Shown: positions 8,730 through 18,612 of the stretch, piece by piece
Position numbering within the stretch: position 1 is the stretch's first letter
Layout: every line of letters begins with the position of its first letter
Origin: Fluviicola sp. XM-24bin1
Lineage (GTDB): Bacteria > Bacteroidota > Bacteroidia > Flavobacteriales_D > Crocinitomicaceae
DNA length: 64,000 nucleotides
Assembly: GCA_003149635.1 (NCBI GenBank)
Contig: QCWI01000004.1
Span: 106,500 to 170,499, forward strand
Direction: 5' to 3'
Notes under the pieces: generated by a model
Seen by the model: only the letters and a program-made list of their open reading frames with translations
What the model was told of the DNA's origin: nothing
Database searches by the model: none
Program-made: the position numbers and the translations under genes

Positions 8730-9346
8730 TTGAAAGGCGCGCTACTTCTGCTTATACTGACACTTTCCTTAGGCTCCATCGCTCAAGACAATGGAAGAAA
8801 AATTTCCAAAGAGCGAGAGAATGCGTTGACGAAAATCTACTTCAAAGCCTTAAATAGACATAGAAAAGGAGGCAACTACGATTCAGCGATTTACTACAAC
8901 AATAAGCTCATCGACGTTAAATCCACTGAAAGTAGAAAAATCATGGTCATCTTCCAAAAGATGGACACGTATTTAATGTTCAATCGAACGGCATCTGCCT
9001 ACAAACTGGGGATTTCAACCCTGCTCCAGGAACGGCGTATTACCGCGTTTCGCAAACAGACTTCAATGGCACTGTAAATTATTTGGACGTTCGTTCCGCG
9101 AACTGCTCAGCAGATAATAAAATCAACGTGTACCCGAATCCATTCGAGGAATATTTGACAATAGAAACGGCTTTAGATGCTCATGTACAAATCATGGATG
9201 TCTGAGGAAAAATTATTCGCTCCGAAGAAGTAGCAGCGGGAGAATCCACATTGGTGCTTTCGCAAATTGCAACAGGAGCATACATCATCCGCGTAACCCC
9301 GGCAAACGGATACGTGGAAGATCAAAAGCTTATCAGAGTTAGATAG
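8730..9346 (+). pseudogene. Broken chimera: secreted protein N-terminus joined to T9SS C-terminus
   Basis: From a TTG at 8730 an ORF encodes a signal-peptide-like start (MKGALLLLILTLSLGSIAQ) and about 75 residues of TPR-like helix (YKALNRHRKGGNYDSA-type spacing) in frame 0. From about 9011 the homology continues in another frame: DFNPAPGTAYYRVSQTDFNG, then the type A sorting-domain start KINVYPNPFE, and it ends with a TAG at 9344-9346. An in-frame TGA at 9203-9205 interrupts this part where a Ser codon (TCA) is expected in IMDVSGKII. The N-terminal part resembles nothing in the C-terminal part, so this looks like a deletion fusing two genes. A sequencing error could explain one lesion but not the change of content. 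Confidence 0.7.
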
Positions 9347-9467
9347 GTAGTAGTAGCGCTCTGATAAATTGTTAGTTAGTTTTAGGTTTGTAAATGGCCG
9401 GATCTTGATCTCTCACAACGGTTCGGCCCATTTTCGTTTGCATTCGCTCGAAAGTGCGTGAATTCCG

Positions 9468-9475
9468 TATCTTCG
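9468..9475 (+). promoter_or_regulatory. Near-consensus promoter box before CoA-transferase
   Basis: TATCTTCG matches TAnnTTTG in seven of eight positions and lies 8 nt before the ATG at 9484. It supports that start over the upstream in-frame ATG at 9454. Confidence 0.4.
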
Positions 9476-9483
9476 AAGCAGAT

Positions 9484-10557
9484 ATGAATCGATCCGAATT
9501 GCCCCTCAAAGGAATCAAAGTAATTGATGCGAGCACCGTTCTGGCCGGCCCTAGCGTAGGCATGTATTTCGCAGAGTTAGGTGCTGAAGTGATAAAGGTA
9601 GAACATCCGAAATATCACGATGTGACGCGTTCATGGAAACTGCCTACTGAGTCGAAGGAGTCTTCCGTTTCGGCGTATTTTTCCAGCATTAATTACGGCA
9701 AAGAATATCGTACGCTGGATTTGACAAATGACGAAGATCGATCTCAATTTTCCGATTTACTGTCCGAAGCCGACATCCTTTTAATGAATTTCAAACGATC
9801 GGATTATCAAAAGTTTCAATTAACCGATGAGGACTTGAAACGCAAATATCCAGGGTTGATCGTTGGAAAAATAAGCGGTTATGGAACGGAAAGCGATCGT
9901 GTGGCCTATGACCTCATCCTTCAGGCGGAATCCGGATTTATGTCGATGAACGGTCAACCGGATGGGCCGCCGACTAAAATGCCGGTTGCCTTTGTCGATG
10001 TACTTGCAGCGCATCATTTGAAGGAAGCCATCTTGCTAGCCATGTACTCTCGTGAAAAATCGAATGAGGGTGCCATCGTCAATGTATCATTGTACGACGC
10101 CGCTGTAAGTAGTTTGGTCAATCAAGCGTCCAATTATCTGATGGCTAGCCACGTACCTCAACGCATCGGAAGTAAGCACCCAAATATCGCTCCGTATGGA
10201 GAACTGTTTCAAACCAAGGACGGAAAAACGATCACTTTTGCCATTGGTTCGGATGCACATTTTTCAAAGCTCTGTGCGACATTGAATATTCCAATGCTAT
10301 CGGAAGAAGATCAGTTCAACTCCAATCAAAAGCGCGTGGAGAACAGGGAAGCATTGTTTGAGAAGTTAAATGATGAAGTCACCAAATGGAACGCCGCAGC
10401 TTTGCTCGAAAAATTGCAAGATCTTAATGTTCCCGCAGGAGCCGTTAAGGACTTGAAAGAAGTTTTTGAAGATCCGCAAGCTCAGTCCTTAATTCTGGAA
10501 GAAACGATGGATGGAACGATAACACGGCGCGTGTCGTCAGCAATATTTACAAAATGA
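9484..10557 (+). CDS. Class III (CaiB/BaiF) CoA-transferase
   Basis: A 357-residue member of the class III CoA-transferase family, which moves CoA between carboxylic acids; related members are alpha-methylacyl-CoA racemases. The N-terminal fold reads LKGIKVIDASTVLAGP, followed by LGAEVIKVEHP; the catalytic Asp is expected in FVDVLAAHH near residue 170. The substrate cannot be predicted. The ATG at 9484 is chosen because family homology begins there and a promoter-like box precedes it. It shares an ATGA start/stop overlap with the GNAT gene. Confidence 0.88.
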   Translation: MNRSELPLKGIKVIDASTVLAGPSVGMYFAELGAEVIKVEHPKYHDVTRSWKLPTESKESSVSAYFSSINYGKEYRTLDLTNDEDRSQFSDLLSEADILLMNFKRSDYQKFQLTDEDLKRKYPGLIVGKISGYGTESDRVAYDLILQAESGFMSMNGQPDGPPTKMPVAFVDVLAAHHLKEAILLAMYSREKSNEGAIVNVSLYDAAVSSLVNQASNYLMASHVPQRIGSKHPNIAPYGELFQTKDGKTITFAIGSDAHFSKLCATLNIPMLSEEDQFNSNQKRVENREALFEKLNDEVTKWNAAALLEKLQDLNVPAGAVKDLKEVFEDPQAQSLILEETMDGTITRRVSSAIFTK

Positions 10558-10982
10558 ATGTACGATCACCCGAAACAGAGCAAGAATGGGAAGACTATTA
10601 CGATTTGCGCTATCGGATTCTGCGCGAACCACTAGGTAAACCAAGAGGAAGTGAACGCAATGATGGAGACGCTACAGGGATTCATTTGGCACTCTATGAC
10701 GGAGCTGTCTTACGAGCCATCGCGCGATTGGATCAGGCCGAACCGAAAGTTTCACAAACGCGTTTTGTCGCTGTTGACGCTTCTACGCGTGGTAAAGGAT
10801 ACGGTCGAATCATCATGGAAGCTGCCGAGAAAAAATCACAGGAGTTGGGGAACGAAAAAATGATTCTTCACGCCCGGGATTATGCGCTGGATTTCTATTT
10901 GAAGATTGGATATACGAACATTGAGAAGAGTTACAAGCTTTACGATGTACTTCAGCATTATTTGATGGAGAAAGTGTATTAG
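10554..10982 (+). CDS. GNAT family N-acetyltransferase
   Basis: A 142-residue single-domain acetyltransferase. The acetyl-CoA pyrophosphate loop is TRGKGYGRI, and the C-terminal half has the usual HARDYALDFYLKIGY strand-helix unit. The substrate is unknown. It starts in an ATGA overlap with the CoA-transferase stop, so the two are probably one operon. It is convergent with the membrane protein gene ending at 11061, with a heptamer repeat array between them. Confidence 0.88.
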   Translation: MNVRSPETEQEWEDYYDLRYRILREPLGKPRGSERNDGDATGIHLALYDGAVLRAIARLDQAEPKVSQTRFVAVDASTRGKGYGRIIMEAAEKKSQELGNEKMILHARDYALDFYLKIGYTNIEKSYKLYDVLQHYLMEKVY

Positions 10983-10996
10983 AAGGGATTAGCTAG

Positions 10997-11051
10997 GTAG
11001 AAAGCAGAAGGTTGAAGGTCGAAAGTTAACTTCCTACTTTTCACTTTTCAC
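10997..11051. repeat. Inverted heptamer array (GYNGAAR type), intergenic
   Basis: Four forward heptamers (GTAGAAA, GCAGAAG, GTTGAAG, GTCGAAA) lead into the palindrome GTTAAC, followed by three inverted heptamers (TTCCTAC, TTTTCAC, TTTTCAC; reverse complements GTAGGAA, GTGAAAA, GTGAAAA). All are exactly 7 nt and in register. The array fills the gap between two convergent genes and could fold as an imperfect hairpin, perhaps acting as a bidirectional terminator. Related arrays lie at 44274-44333 and 50894-50949. Confidence 0.75.
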
Positions 11052-11060
11052 CTAAAAGTA

Positions 11061-11651
11061 CTAAACCCTCTCGGCTTTCGCTTGGTTCTTCTTGCTTTTA
11101 CGAATTTGCTGCTCTACTCGCTTAGTCAGGTATTTGAAGAGCATTTCGGCGTCTTTCTCGTTGAGTTTACGTCCAAATCGGATGATGCGCCCCATATAGT
11201 CGAATTCCATACGTTCTCCCCCTACGATCCATGGTGATTTTTCCCATGCCGCTTGAACAGAGTTTTCTTTGGGGGTTGATACGCGCATTTTTTGAATGTT
11301 TTCCAACAAGTACGGCGTTGCTTTCCCGTATCTCTTGATGGATCGCTTGTACGTCATGGCAACTTCATCGATTTTAATCAATTCCTTGCCCCACATCAAC
11401 CAAAGCCATGAGCGTGTAACTCGGACTGCATAGTAGGCCCAAAACGCCATAAAAACCCAGATGAAGATGGTCTGACTTTCATCCAAGCCCAGTGAATTGT
11501 AATTGATAAGAACGGAGATTCCAATGGCGAACCACATAAATACCCAAGCTCCCATCGCACTTCGAATCCAACCGGCATTCATCGGCTCAATAACGATAGT
11601 CGTTCGGTTCTTATCTTCTACGAATGAGATACGTTCTCCAATCCACTTCAT
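11061..11651 (-). CDS. Membrane protein with two TM helices and PH-like tail
   Basis: A 196-residue protein without a family I can name. Residues about 30-50 and 62-80 form two membrane helices. The rest is cytoplasmic and patterned like a bacterial PH domain (GKELIKIDEVAMTYKRSI ... RMEFDYMGRIIRFGRKL), followed by a Lys-rich end. A consensus box TACTTTTG stands 4 nt before the ATG, so it has its own probably leaderless promoter. The PH-like assignment is inference from strand pattern; a structure prediction would decide it. Confidence 0.75.
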   Translation of the reverse strand: MKWIGERISFVEDKNRTTIVIEPMNAGWIRSAMGAWVFMWFAIGISVLINYNSLGLDESQTIFIWVFMAFWAYYAVRVTRSWLWLMWGKELIKIDEVAMTYKRSIKRYGKATPYLLENIQKMRVSTPKENSVQAAWEKSPWIVGGERMEFDYMGRIIRFGRKLNEKDAEMLFKYLTKRVEQQIRKSKKNQAKAERV

Positions 11652-11655
11652 ACGA

Positions 11656-11663
11656 CAAAAGTA
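11656..11663 (-). promoter_or_regulatory. TAnnTTTG promoter box, 4 nt before membrane protein start
   Basis: The minus strand reads TACTTTTG, TCGT, then the ATG at 11651: the third case with exactly 4 nt between box and start codon. Confidence 0.65.
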
Positions 11664-11689
11664 CCCAATTTTCAGATTTTGAAGCGCAA

Positions 11690-11721
11690 AAAAGGCGACT
11701 CTCCGAAGAAAATCGCCTTTT
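11690..11721 (-). terminator. Rho-independent terminator of the Omp28-like gene
   Basis: A perfect 9-bp stem (AAAAGGCGA with TCGCCTTTT) around a 14-nt loop. On the minus strand the stem ends in a run of six T. It follows the stop at 11741. Confidence 0.75.
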
Positions 11722-11740
11722 CATTTTTAGATCGTGTGAA

Positions 11741-13726
11741 TTATTCTACAACCAGTTGTTTTGTAATTAGTTTTCCGTTTACCGTCAACTGAACCACGTA
11801 GATTCCAGCTTCCAACGAAGAAGTAGCAATTGGCAATTTTGAACCTGGAGCTACCATTCCGTAATCACGCGCATCCACAACCTTCCCGGCCATGTCAGTC
11901 AAGGTTACTGTAATTTCTGCGTCTTGAGACAAATCCGCTTCGATGAACGTTACCTCATCCGCAGGGTTTGGATACATACGGAATGTTTGTTCGATGGAAA
12001 TCTCATCCAAATTCGCCGTACCGTCAATCGTTGATTTTCCTGCGTTATCAATTTGTCCGTTCGGATCGATCAACAATCCAATAATGTGCATCATCGATAC
12101 ATTCCATTCTTGAGGAATTGTAAATGTAAATGTCACTGAGTGTTGTTCTCCAGCGTTTACCGTTGCAGGGAAACTGTTTGGATCTCCATTGAAATCTGGA
12201 GAAATTTCACGAGCTACGTGATCATACACCATCTGAGATGCTGGAACTGGATTCGGAAGCAATTCGTATCCTCCCATAACTCCATTACCTCCACCTGCGT
12301 AAGCATTCGCCTGAGCATAACCAGGGTCAGCTCCACTTACACCATCTTCCGTAAGTACACACGCCAAACGGTAGTTGCTGTTCGCCGCTGACTGGAAATC
12401 TGCCTCAACCGTTACGCTTAACTCACGCGTTGCTGCGTTCCAAGTCGATGTGTTATTGATTGTAGCTACAGGTGCCGTTTGCAATCGTGCGTAGAAATCA
12501 GTTGACATCGCAGAAGGATCAACATCTGCCCCACGATCAACTACAGCGCTTGGGTAACCGCTAATCAATGATCCAATTGCCTGATCGTAATCAGCATCTA
12601 CCATTGGGTCATTTGCGCCATTGTGAACAGCAATCCCTGCCCAGTAATCGCTGAAATCATCTTCGAATCGATCCATAAATACAGCTCCACGCGGACACCA
12701 TGAACACCAAGTTCCTGTTGCTTCTTCTCCTACAACAATTTTCCCTGGAGCCGGAATAATCGGACTTACGATCGCACATGCATCGTTGTCTGTAGCATCA
12801 CCGTCGTTTCCACCGTTGATATTGGAAATGGTTGCCGTTGTCGATTCTTCAGTTGACCCTGTCGTAATCGCCGTTGTGAAATCAACTATCATGGATTGCC
12901 CTGCAGCCAAATTCACACCCGTTACGTTCTCTGTAATTGTTGATCCGAAAGCTTGAACTTCTACATCGAAAGAAGTAATAGCATCTGTACCCGTATTTGC
13001 TACAGTTACCGACGGATATTCGTTTTTACCAGCGATGATGCCTCCAAATGAATACCCAGTAATCGTAGCATTCAATTGAGCCGGAGTGTAAGTCATGTGA
13101 TCGAAAGAAATATCATCTACATAGTACGAGCTTCCCTGAATCGGGTACAAGTCTAATGAAGCAATTTCATTTACTGAATTCGCCCATACTCCGAAACAAA
13201 CGCCGTCTTTCGATGCTTGCCAACGTCCCGTTGAAAGGTTCGCCTCGATTCGAAGGGTAAACCATGTATCTGGAGTATAAGTTCCCAATGCCAAATCAGC
13301 TGTAACTCCATCATCCAATGAAATTTGACCATTGGCCATATTACAGTTCATTGACCAAGTTGTTCCAGGAGTTGGAGTTCCTTGGAAGTTGAAGTATCCG
13401 TTCCCTCCTGCGTCAATGTAAAAATCGGATTCAAAAATGAAGATTCCGGAAGTGTATTGCTGACCGAAGTCCAAAATCACATCTTGAGGCCCACCATTAG
13501 CGGAACTTGATGAGAAATAAATAGAGTTAGCACCGCTACTTGCTTGCGCATTGGTTACTTGAGCATCTTCTGCTCCTCCTTCCGTACCACTCCAGGTAGT
13601 CCATTCTGTTGATGGGGGGCCGATATAATCTCCTACGTTATATCCTTCAAAATCGTCTGAAAAGATTTGTGCATTTACAGACGATACCGCTATCAATGAC
13701 GATAGCAAGATCGTTGCCTTTTTCAT
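11741..13726 (-). CDS. Omp28-like T9SS cargo with thioredoxin-type CxxC
   Basis: A secreted protein of 661 residues. It has a signal peptide (residues 1-19), a LamG/concanavalin-like domain (about 20-210), a CARDB-like Ig domain (about 215-320), then an Omp28-related thioredoxin-like domain opening with ATGTWCSWCPRG, where the CxxC pair could be redox active. The C-terminal 80 residues are a type A T9SS sorting domain (MYPNPADE ... LEAGIYVVQL ... KQLVVE). It would be exported by the type IX system and anchored or released at the cell surface. A TATCTTG box-like sequence lies upstream, and a strong terminator follows the gene. Confidence 0.88.
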   Translation of the reverse strand: MKKATILLSSLIAVSSVNAQIFSDDFEGYNVGDYIGPPSTEWTTWSGTEGGAEDAQVTNAQASSGANSIYFSSSSANGGPQDVILDFGQQYTSGIFIFESDFYIDAGGNGYFNFQGTPTPGTTWSMNCNMANGQISLDDGVTADLALGTYTPDTWFTLRIEANLSTGRWQASKDGVCFGVWANSVNEIASLDLYPIQGSSYYVDDISFDHMTYTPAQLNATITGYSFGGIIAGKNEYPSVTVANTGTDAITSFDVEVQAFGSTITENVTGVNLAAGQSMIVDFTTAITTGSTEESTTATISNINGGNDGDATDNDACAIVSPIIPAPGKIVVGEEATGTWCSWCPRGAVFMDRFEDDFSDYWAGIAVHNGANDPMVDADYDQAIGSLISGYPSAVVDRGADVDPSAMSTDFYARLQTAPVATINNTSTWNAATRELSVTVEADFQSAANSNYRLACVLTEDGVSGADPGYAQANAYAGGGNGVMGGYELLPNPVPASQMVYDHVAREISPDFNGDPNSFPATVNAGEQHSVTFTFTIPQEWNVSMMHIIGLLIDPNGQIDNAGKSTIDGTANLDEISIEQTFRMYPNPADEVTFIEADLSQDAEITVTLTDMAGKVVDARDYGMVAPGSKLPIATSSLEAGIYVVQLTVNGKLITKQLVVE

Positions 13727-13820
13727 AAGTATTTGTTTCGTTTACAGTTAGGTGCAAGATACGAAACTCCGCCCCATGAGATGTCAGGAATTAAACGATT
13801 CAGCGAGGATTCTTTAAATC

Positions 13821-14900
13821 CTATTTGATGTAACGGAAATCGTGACCGTCTTCGATTTTTTGCAAGGAATGATACATCAAGCGGATGGCATTCTCAACGT
13901 CTTCTTTGCGACACATTTCCACCGTCGTGTGCATGTATCGAAGTGGAAGTGAGATTAATGCGCTTGGTACTCCTTCGTTGGAATAAGCAAATGCATCGGT
14001 ATCCGTTCCTGTCGCTCTAGATGCTGCTGCACGTTGGAATGGCAATTTATTTTCCTCCGCCGTTTGAATGATCAATTGCAGGAGATTGTTCTGTACCGCA
14101 GGGCCGTAAGTCAATACGGGGCCGTCTCCCGATTTCAAATCGCCTTGAACGATCTTGTTAATCATGGGGGTATTGGTATCGTGACATACATCTGTCACAA
14201 TAGCAACGTCTGGTTTGATTTTATGGGCAATCATCTGTGCTCCGCGCAAACCTACTTCTTCCTGAACGGCATTTACGATGTATAGACCAAATGGAAGTTT
14301 CACCTTATTCTCTGCCAGCAAACGAACCACTTCTGCGATCATAAATCCGCCCATTCGGTTATCCAAAGCACGTCCAACGTATCGATTCTTATTCAAAACC
14401 ATGAATTCATCTTCGAACGTCACAACGCATCCTACGTGAACACCTAATTCCTCTACTTCCTCTTTGGTAGAACAACCGCAATCCAAACATATGTTTTTCA
14501 TACTTGGCGCTTCATCTTTCTCGTGACGCGTGTGAATAGCAGGCCATCCGAAAACCCCTTTCACTGTACCTTTTTCCGTATGAATGTTTACGCGTTTTGA
14601 AGGCGCGATCATGTGATCTGAACCTCCATTTCTGCGCAAATAGATAAATCCATCCTTGGTGATATAATGTACAAACCATGAAATCTCGTCTGCATGTGCT
14701 TCAATCACTACTTTGTATTTCGCCTTTGGATTGATAACACCAACAACCGTCCCGTAATTATCCGTGAAATACTCATCGATATGCGGTTTGATGTATTCCA
14801 ACCACAATTTCTGCCCTTCCATTTCGAATCCCGTAGGAGACGTATTGTTCAGGTATTTTTCAAGAAATTTTTGAGATTTTGCGTTGATGATTTTCTTCAT
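13821..14900 (-). CDS. M42 family metallo-aminopeptidase
   Basis: A cytoplasmic dinuclear metallopeptidase of 359 residues. The M42/M28 metal ligands are in place: His69 (EAHADE), bridging Asp180 (GRALDNR), catalytic Glu214 with ligand Glu215 (QEEVG), Asp237 (TDVCHD) and a distal His in RYMHTTVE near residue 324. The inserted PDZ-like/dimer-type region lies around residues 85-165. Members cut N-terminal residues from peptides, often as large tetrahedral complexes. No operon partner is evident: gaps of 67 and 94 nt separate it from its neighbours. Confidence 0.92.
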   Translation of the reverse strand: MKKIINAKSQKFLEKYLNNTSPTGFEMEGQKLWLEYIKPHIDEYFTDNYGTVVGVINPKAKYKVVIEAHADEISWFVHYITKDGFIYLRRNGGSDHMIAPSKRVNIHTEKGTVKGVFGWPAIHTRHEKDEAPSMKNICLDCGCSTKEEVEELGVHVGCVVTFEDEFMVLNKNRYVGRALDNRMGGFMIAEVVRLLAENKVKLPFGLYIVNAVQEEVGLRGAQMIAHKIKPDVAIVTDVCHDTNTPMINKIVQGDLKSGDGPVLTYGPAVQNNLLQLIIQTAEENKLPFQRAAASRATGTDTDAFAYSNEGVPSALISLPLRYMHTTVEMCRKEDVENAIRLMYHSLQKIEDGHDFRYIK

Positions 14901-14967
14901 GTCTTTGGATTTACATCACAAAAGAACACAGAAAAAAGCTTGCTTGGAGATTTACTCGGAAAAGGTA

Positions 14968-17900
14968 TTAACGGATCAATGTTATATTTCCTTTGATGAT
15001 TTCTTCCAGCCCACCAATACAGGTGACTTGTAAGTAATAATCGTAGGTATCAGGATCCATGTCTTTTCCACGGAAGGTTCCATCCCAACCGTTCGTTCTA
15101 TCGAAGGATTCAAAGACCATTTCGCCCCAACGATCGTAGATTCGCAATACCATTTTCTCTACCATGGCACCGCGCACATACAAGATTTCATTTTCTCCGT
15201 CATCATTCGGCGAGAATGCATTCGGAATATATACAAACGGATTCTCACAGATGTACGTAAACACGTTCACTAAAGTAGTATCGGTACGCAGACAAATCCC
15301 ATCTGTCACCGTCAGCGTAAATATCGTAGATTGATCGACTGTCGCTTGTGTCTCTTGGCTGTTTACATTTACCACACCTTCACCAGGAGTCCATTCATAC
15401 GAATATCCTGAAGGTTCCCCCGAAAGCACCGTTGAAGCGCCTTCTGGAACAACATTCGGAGTAGCCGTGGCCGTCACGGATCCCGGAGGAATATAGCCAA
15501 CATAGATTTGAATAGAGTCTTCGACAACACAGCCTGTGTTTGAAGACGCGGTAACGTAAATCCATTGCGTAGTATTCGGAGCGACCAGGACTTGATTCGA
15601 AGTTGAAGGTGTTACAATTACGGAATCGGGTTCCCAGACATACGTGAATGAAATCGTAGGATCGCTATTCGTTGCTGTCACCAATGTGGATTCACCGGCA
15701 CAAATGGAATCATTCGCGGAGAGCGTTATCGCCGAGCTTATATAATCGACGTAGACGCTATCGACCAGAGAACATCCAGCGTTTGAAACTTCGATAAAGT
15801 ACCATCCCGGAGATTGCGGCTGATGTGTCCAGATGGAATCTGCGGTTCCTCCAGCGTTCAATGTATCTGTGAATTGATTGTTACTAGACCAGATATAGGT
15901 ATCGGCCGAAGCATTGGTGTAAGCGATGAAATCAATGTCTGTTGGAACACACAATTCTTGATCTGGAATCGTGGTCAATTCTATAGAATCGGCAACTGTA
16001 ATGGTAATCTGAGCCGTATCCGTCAACAAACAAATACTATCAGTCACGTATAAGAAAACTGTATAGACTCCTGCCGTGTCGAAGGTCACCGTAGGTTCAA
16101 AAATGACCGATGTGGTATCTCCGTTTCCAAAATCCCATAAATAGGCATCAGAATCGGTTGAGAAGTTGGTAAAGTCCACGGTAAATGGCGCACATCCGAT
16201 GGTGTTGTTTACTGTAAAGTCAGCGTCTGGAATTAACTCGAAATCGAATTTAAAAATGAGGTTGTTACAGTTTCCGCTCAAGTTTTGATCCGACCAAGCT
16301 CCGGGTGATGTTGTGAAATCGCTGAATCCACCACAACCTCCACAAACAGATTGATAAACGACCCCATTGGCGTCAAAGCGTGATGTTCCTCCATCTACGT
16401 GCTCCCCCGCTGATCCTCCACCAATGTAGGTTCCGTAGAGCGTATCAGCAAAATCTCTTTCGATTACTAGCAAGTAGAAATCAACGTTTGTAGAAGTTGG
16501 TTGAAATGCATCTGGGGTAATAGGCATACCTGTGGCGGAACCTCCAGTAAACAAATCACGTCCCCAACCAGAGATGTAAATGTTTCCACAAATATCAATC
16601 AAGAATGCCGCTGGCGAGATATCCAACGCGTTGTTTCCACTACCGAAAACGGTTGAATTAATTGGCGTACTCAAGTCTTCCGTCAATCGCGTCACGAATT
16701 GGCTACTTCCGGGATTTAAATAAATCGTGTTGATTACTGGAAACGTTCCATTTTCCGATTGTCCTAACAAATAAACTTGATTCAATCGATCCACTTCGAT
16801 AAAGAACACCTGATCGTAATTACCAGTTCCGATGTAGGAAGCACTTAAAATCGTACCGCCATTTGGCCCTGTTTTCGCGACAAATCCATCTGCATTTCCT
16901 CCGTTGAAAGCCGTTTGCCATCCGCTTCCCATTCCCGGCAAGTTGTTCGAAATCGTTCCTCCAGCGAAAATGACATTTCCAGTGGTATCCACTTTCACGG
17001 AATAACATGCATCGTTCTCGGAACCTCCGTAATAACTCGACCATAGAAGGTTATCAAGACCTGTTGATAGTTTGAACAAAACTCCGTCTTGCCCTCCTCC
17101 ATTTGTCGATTGGAAGGCATTCAACACAGGGAAATCTGTCGATCTTGTCATGGAAGCAACAATCACATTGAAGTTCTCATCCAACATGATTTCCCCACGG
17201 AACTGATCTCCGTAGTTGGTTACGAGTGAATCCAATAAGATCGGATTGGAAATATTGTAATTCACTCCGTCATTTGCAGTTCCACCAACATAGGTTGAAC
17301 CAAGTAAGTTCATCCCGTTTGCACTCAACTTTGAAACGAAAATATCCGTTCCATTGCCATAATGATGCACTCCGTTTTGTGTGAAGTTCGCATTTGGCGT
17401 ACCTCCCGCGTAGGTATTATCGTACGCATTTTGCATCGGGAAGTCGTTACTGGAAGTTGCTCCGTAGAGATAAATATTATCCAACGTATCGCAAATCAAA
17501 CTATGTACCGATTCGGTTCCTTCGGTATCACTTCCTCCTCCTAGGAAGCATGTCCACAACATTTGCGTTCCATCTGCAGAATATTTGGAAATAAAGACAT
17601 CCGTGACGCCGTACGTTCCCAAAGGATCATTGGCCGTCGGCATGACGTTCGTAATAGTTGTTGTCGTATTCCAAGCCGGAGCTGGAGTCGGATATGAATT
17701 TCCAAATACGATTCCACCAGAATAGGCCGATCCATCATAACCGTATGTTGCCGTCATTCCGAAGTTATCGGTAATCGAGCCACTATACGTAGAGAATACC
17801 AATACCGGATCAATGATCAATGTTGCATATGGACTGTAATCGCCTAATTCAAAAGTTACTTTTCCATCTTCTAATTTGAATGAAGACGGAATCTCACGGA

Positions 17901-18543
17901 TATTTCCATTTACAATTTGATATACATACGGTGCTTGTTCAACTATCTCACCCAAAACGGTCTTCAAACGAAGATTGCCTTTTCGATCGATCTGAACTTC
18001 CTGATGTCCGTTGTATATCATTACAATCTCATTTGGATCTGCCCCCGGATGCACATGGAATTCGTACTTCAGATTCATTTGGTCTTCAATCAACTTCATG
18101 TCGATTCCATCGTACAAATCTTTCAACGTTGCTTCGCCGTATCCGCGCACTTCCGTCGCCCACTTTTGCTTATCGTTTCCTAGGAAATAATTGTAGTAAT
18201 TCGATGTGGCGTGATCCTTCTCAATTTCGGTGACATCATTCGCTCCCCAGAACAGTAATTCCAATAATTCTTGTTGTACTTCTGTATCCCCTTCTCGCAT
18301 TTTATCCGAGCGGTGATTGTCTTGCATGTTGGACAAATCCAAGAAATGAAAAAGGAAGCGTCCCTGCTCTACCCAAAGGTTTCCGCCATCCAAATTTGAT
18401 TTGAACAAAACCTGATCATTCCACTGACCTTTGTTCTCAACAAAAGCATGATGAATAGAATGATTGTGGTTGATTTCCTGCCCAAAAACGGACAAAGACC
18501 AAACGGCACAACAAATCACAAATAGTAAACGCATGAAACTCAC
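14968..18543 (-). CDS. Type B T9SS cargo with SBBP-type repeats and PKD/Ig domains
   Basis: A surface or secreted protein of 1191 residues. It has a signal peptide (about 1-22), the N-terminal domain typical of SBBP proteins (HHAFVENKGQWNDQVLFK), then a propeller-like SBBP region with repeated TYVGG/SYYGG...D and FVSKLS-type strands (about 250-740), a PKD domain with CAPFTVDFTN...YLWDFGNGD (about 770-850), and two more Ig-like domains. It ends with the gliding-motility-associated type B sorting domain (YIPNAFSPNDDGEN ... IYDRWGEMVF ... NGWDGTF). It is probably an adhesin or matrix protein; the ligand is unknown. Confidence 0.9.
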   Translation of the reverse strand: MSFMRLLFVICCAVWSLSVFGQEINHNHSIHHAFVENKGQWNDQVLFKSNLDGGNLWVEQGRFLFHFLDLSNMQDNHRSDKMREGDTEVQQELLELLFWGANDVTEIEKDHATSNYYNYFLGNDKQKWATEVRGYGEATLKDLYDGIDMKLIEDQMNLKYEFHVHPGADPNEIVMIYNGHQEVQIDRKGNLRLKTVLGEIVEQAPYVYQIVNGNIREIPSSFKLEDGKVTFELGDYSPYATLIIDPVLVFSTYSGSITDNFGMTATYGYDGSAYSGGIVFGNSYPTPAPAWNTTTTITNVMPTANDPLGTYGVTDVFISKYSADGTQMLWTCFLGGGSDTEGTESVHSLICDTLDNIYLYGATSSNDFPMQNAYDNTYAGGTPNANFTQNGVHHYGNGTDIFVSKLSANGMNLLGSTYVGGTANDGVNYNISNPILLDSLVTNYGDQFRGEIMLDENFNVIVASMTRSTDFPVLNAFQSTNGGGQDGVLFKLSTGLDNLLWSSYYGGSENDACYSVKVDTTGNVIFAGGTISNNLPGMGSGWQTAFNGGNADGFVAKTGPNGGTILSASYIGTGNYDQVFFIEVDRLNQVYLLGQSENGTFPVINTIYLNPGSSQFVTRLTEDLSTPINSTVFGSGNNALDISPAAFLIDICGNIYISGWGRDLFTGGSATGMPITPDAFQPTSTNVDFYLLVIERDFADTLYGTYIGGGSAGEHVDGGTSRFDANGVVYQSVCGGCGGFSDFTTSPGAWSDQNLSGNCNNLIFKFDFELIPDADFTVNNTIGCAPFTVDFTNFSTDSDAYLWDFGNGDTTSVIFEPTVTFDTAGVYTVFLYVTDSICLLTDTAQITITVADSIELTTIPDQELCVPTDIDFIAYTNASADTYIWSSNNQFTDTLNAGGTADSIWTHQPQSPGWYFIEVSNAGCSLVDSVYVDYISSAITLSANDSICAGESTLVTATNSDPTISFTYVWEPDSVIVTPSTSNQVLVAPNTTQWIYVTASSNTGCVVEDSIQIYVGYIPPGSVTATATPNVVPEGASTVLSGEPSGYSYEWTPGEGVVNVNSQETQATVDQSTIFTLTVTDGICLRTDTTLVNVFTYICENPFVYIPNAFSPNDDGENEILYVRGAMVEKMVLRIYDRWGEMVFESFDRTNGWDGTFRGKDMDPDTYDYYLQVTCIGGLEEIIKGNITLIR

Positions 18544-18612
18544 GATAATCGAACTAAGTTAAGGATTTATAAACAAGACACCAAAAGGTCGAAAAAAGTT
18601 GGCTGAAACCCG

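Noticed and set aside
8351-8857. 168-residue plus-strand ORF crossing the tex start
   Set aside because: It is mostly antisense to the conserved N-terminus of tex and runs through the tex promoter.
10997-11051. CRISPR array
   Set aside because: The units are 7 nt with no spacers, and no cas genes are present.
13800-13817. Possible terminator after the M42 gene (AGGATT/AATCCT)
   Set aside because: Only six pairs and no T run on the minus strand.
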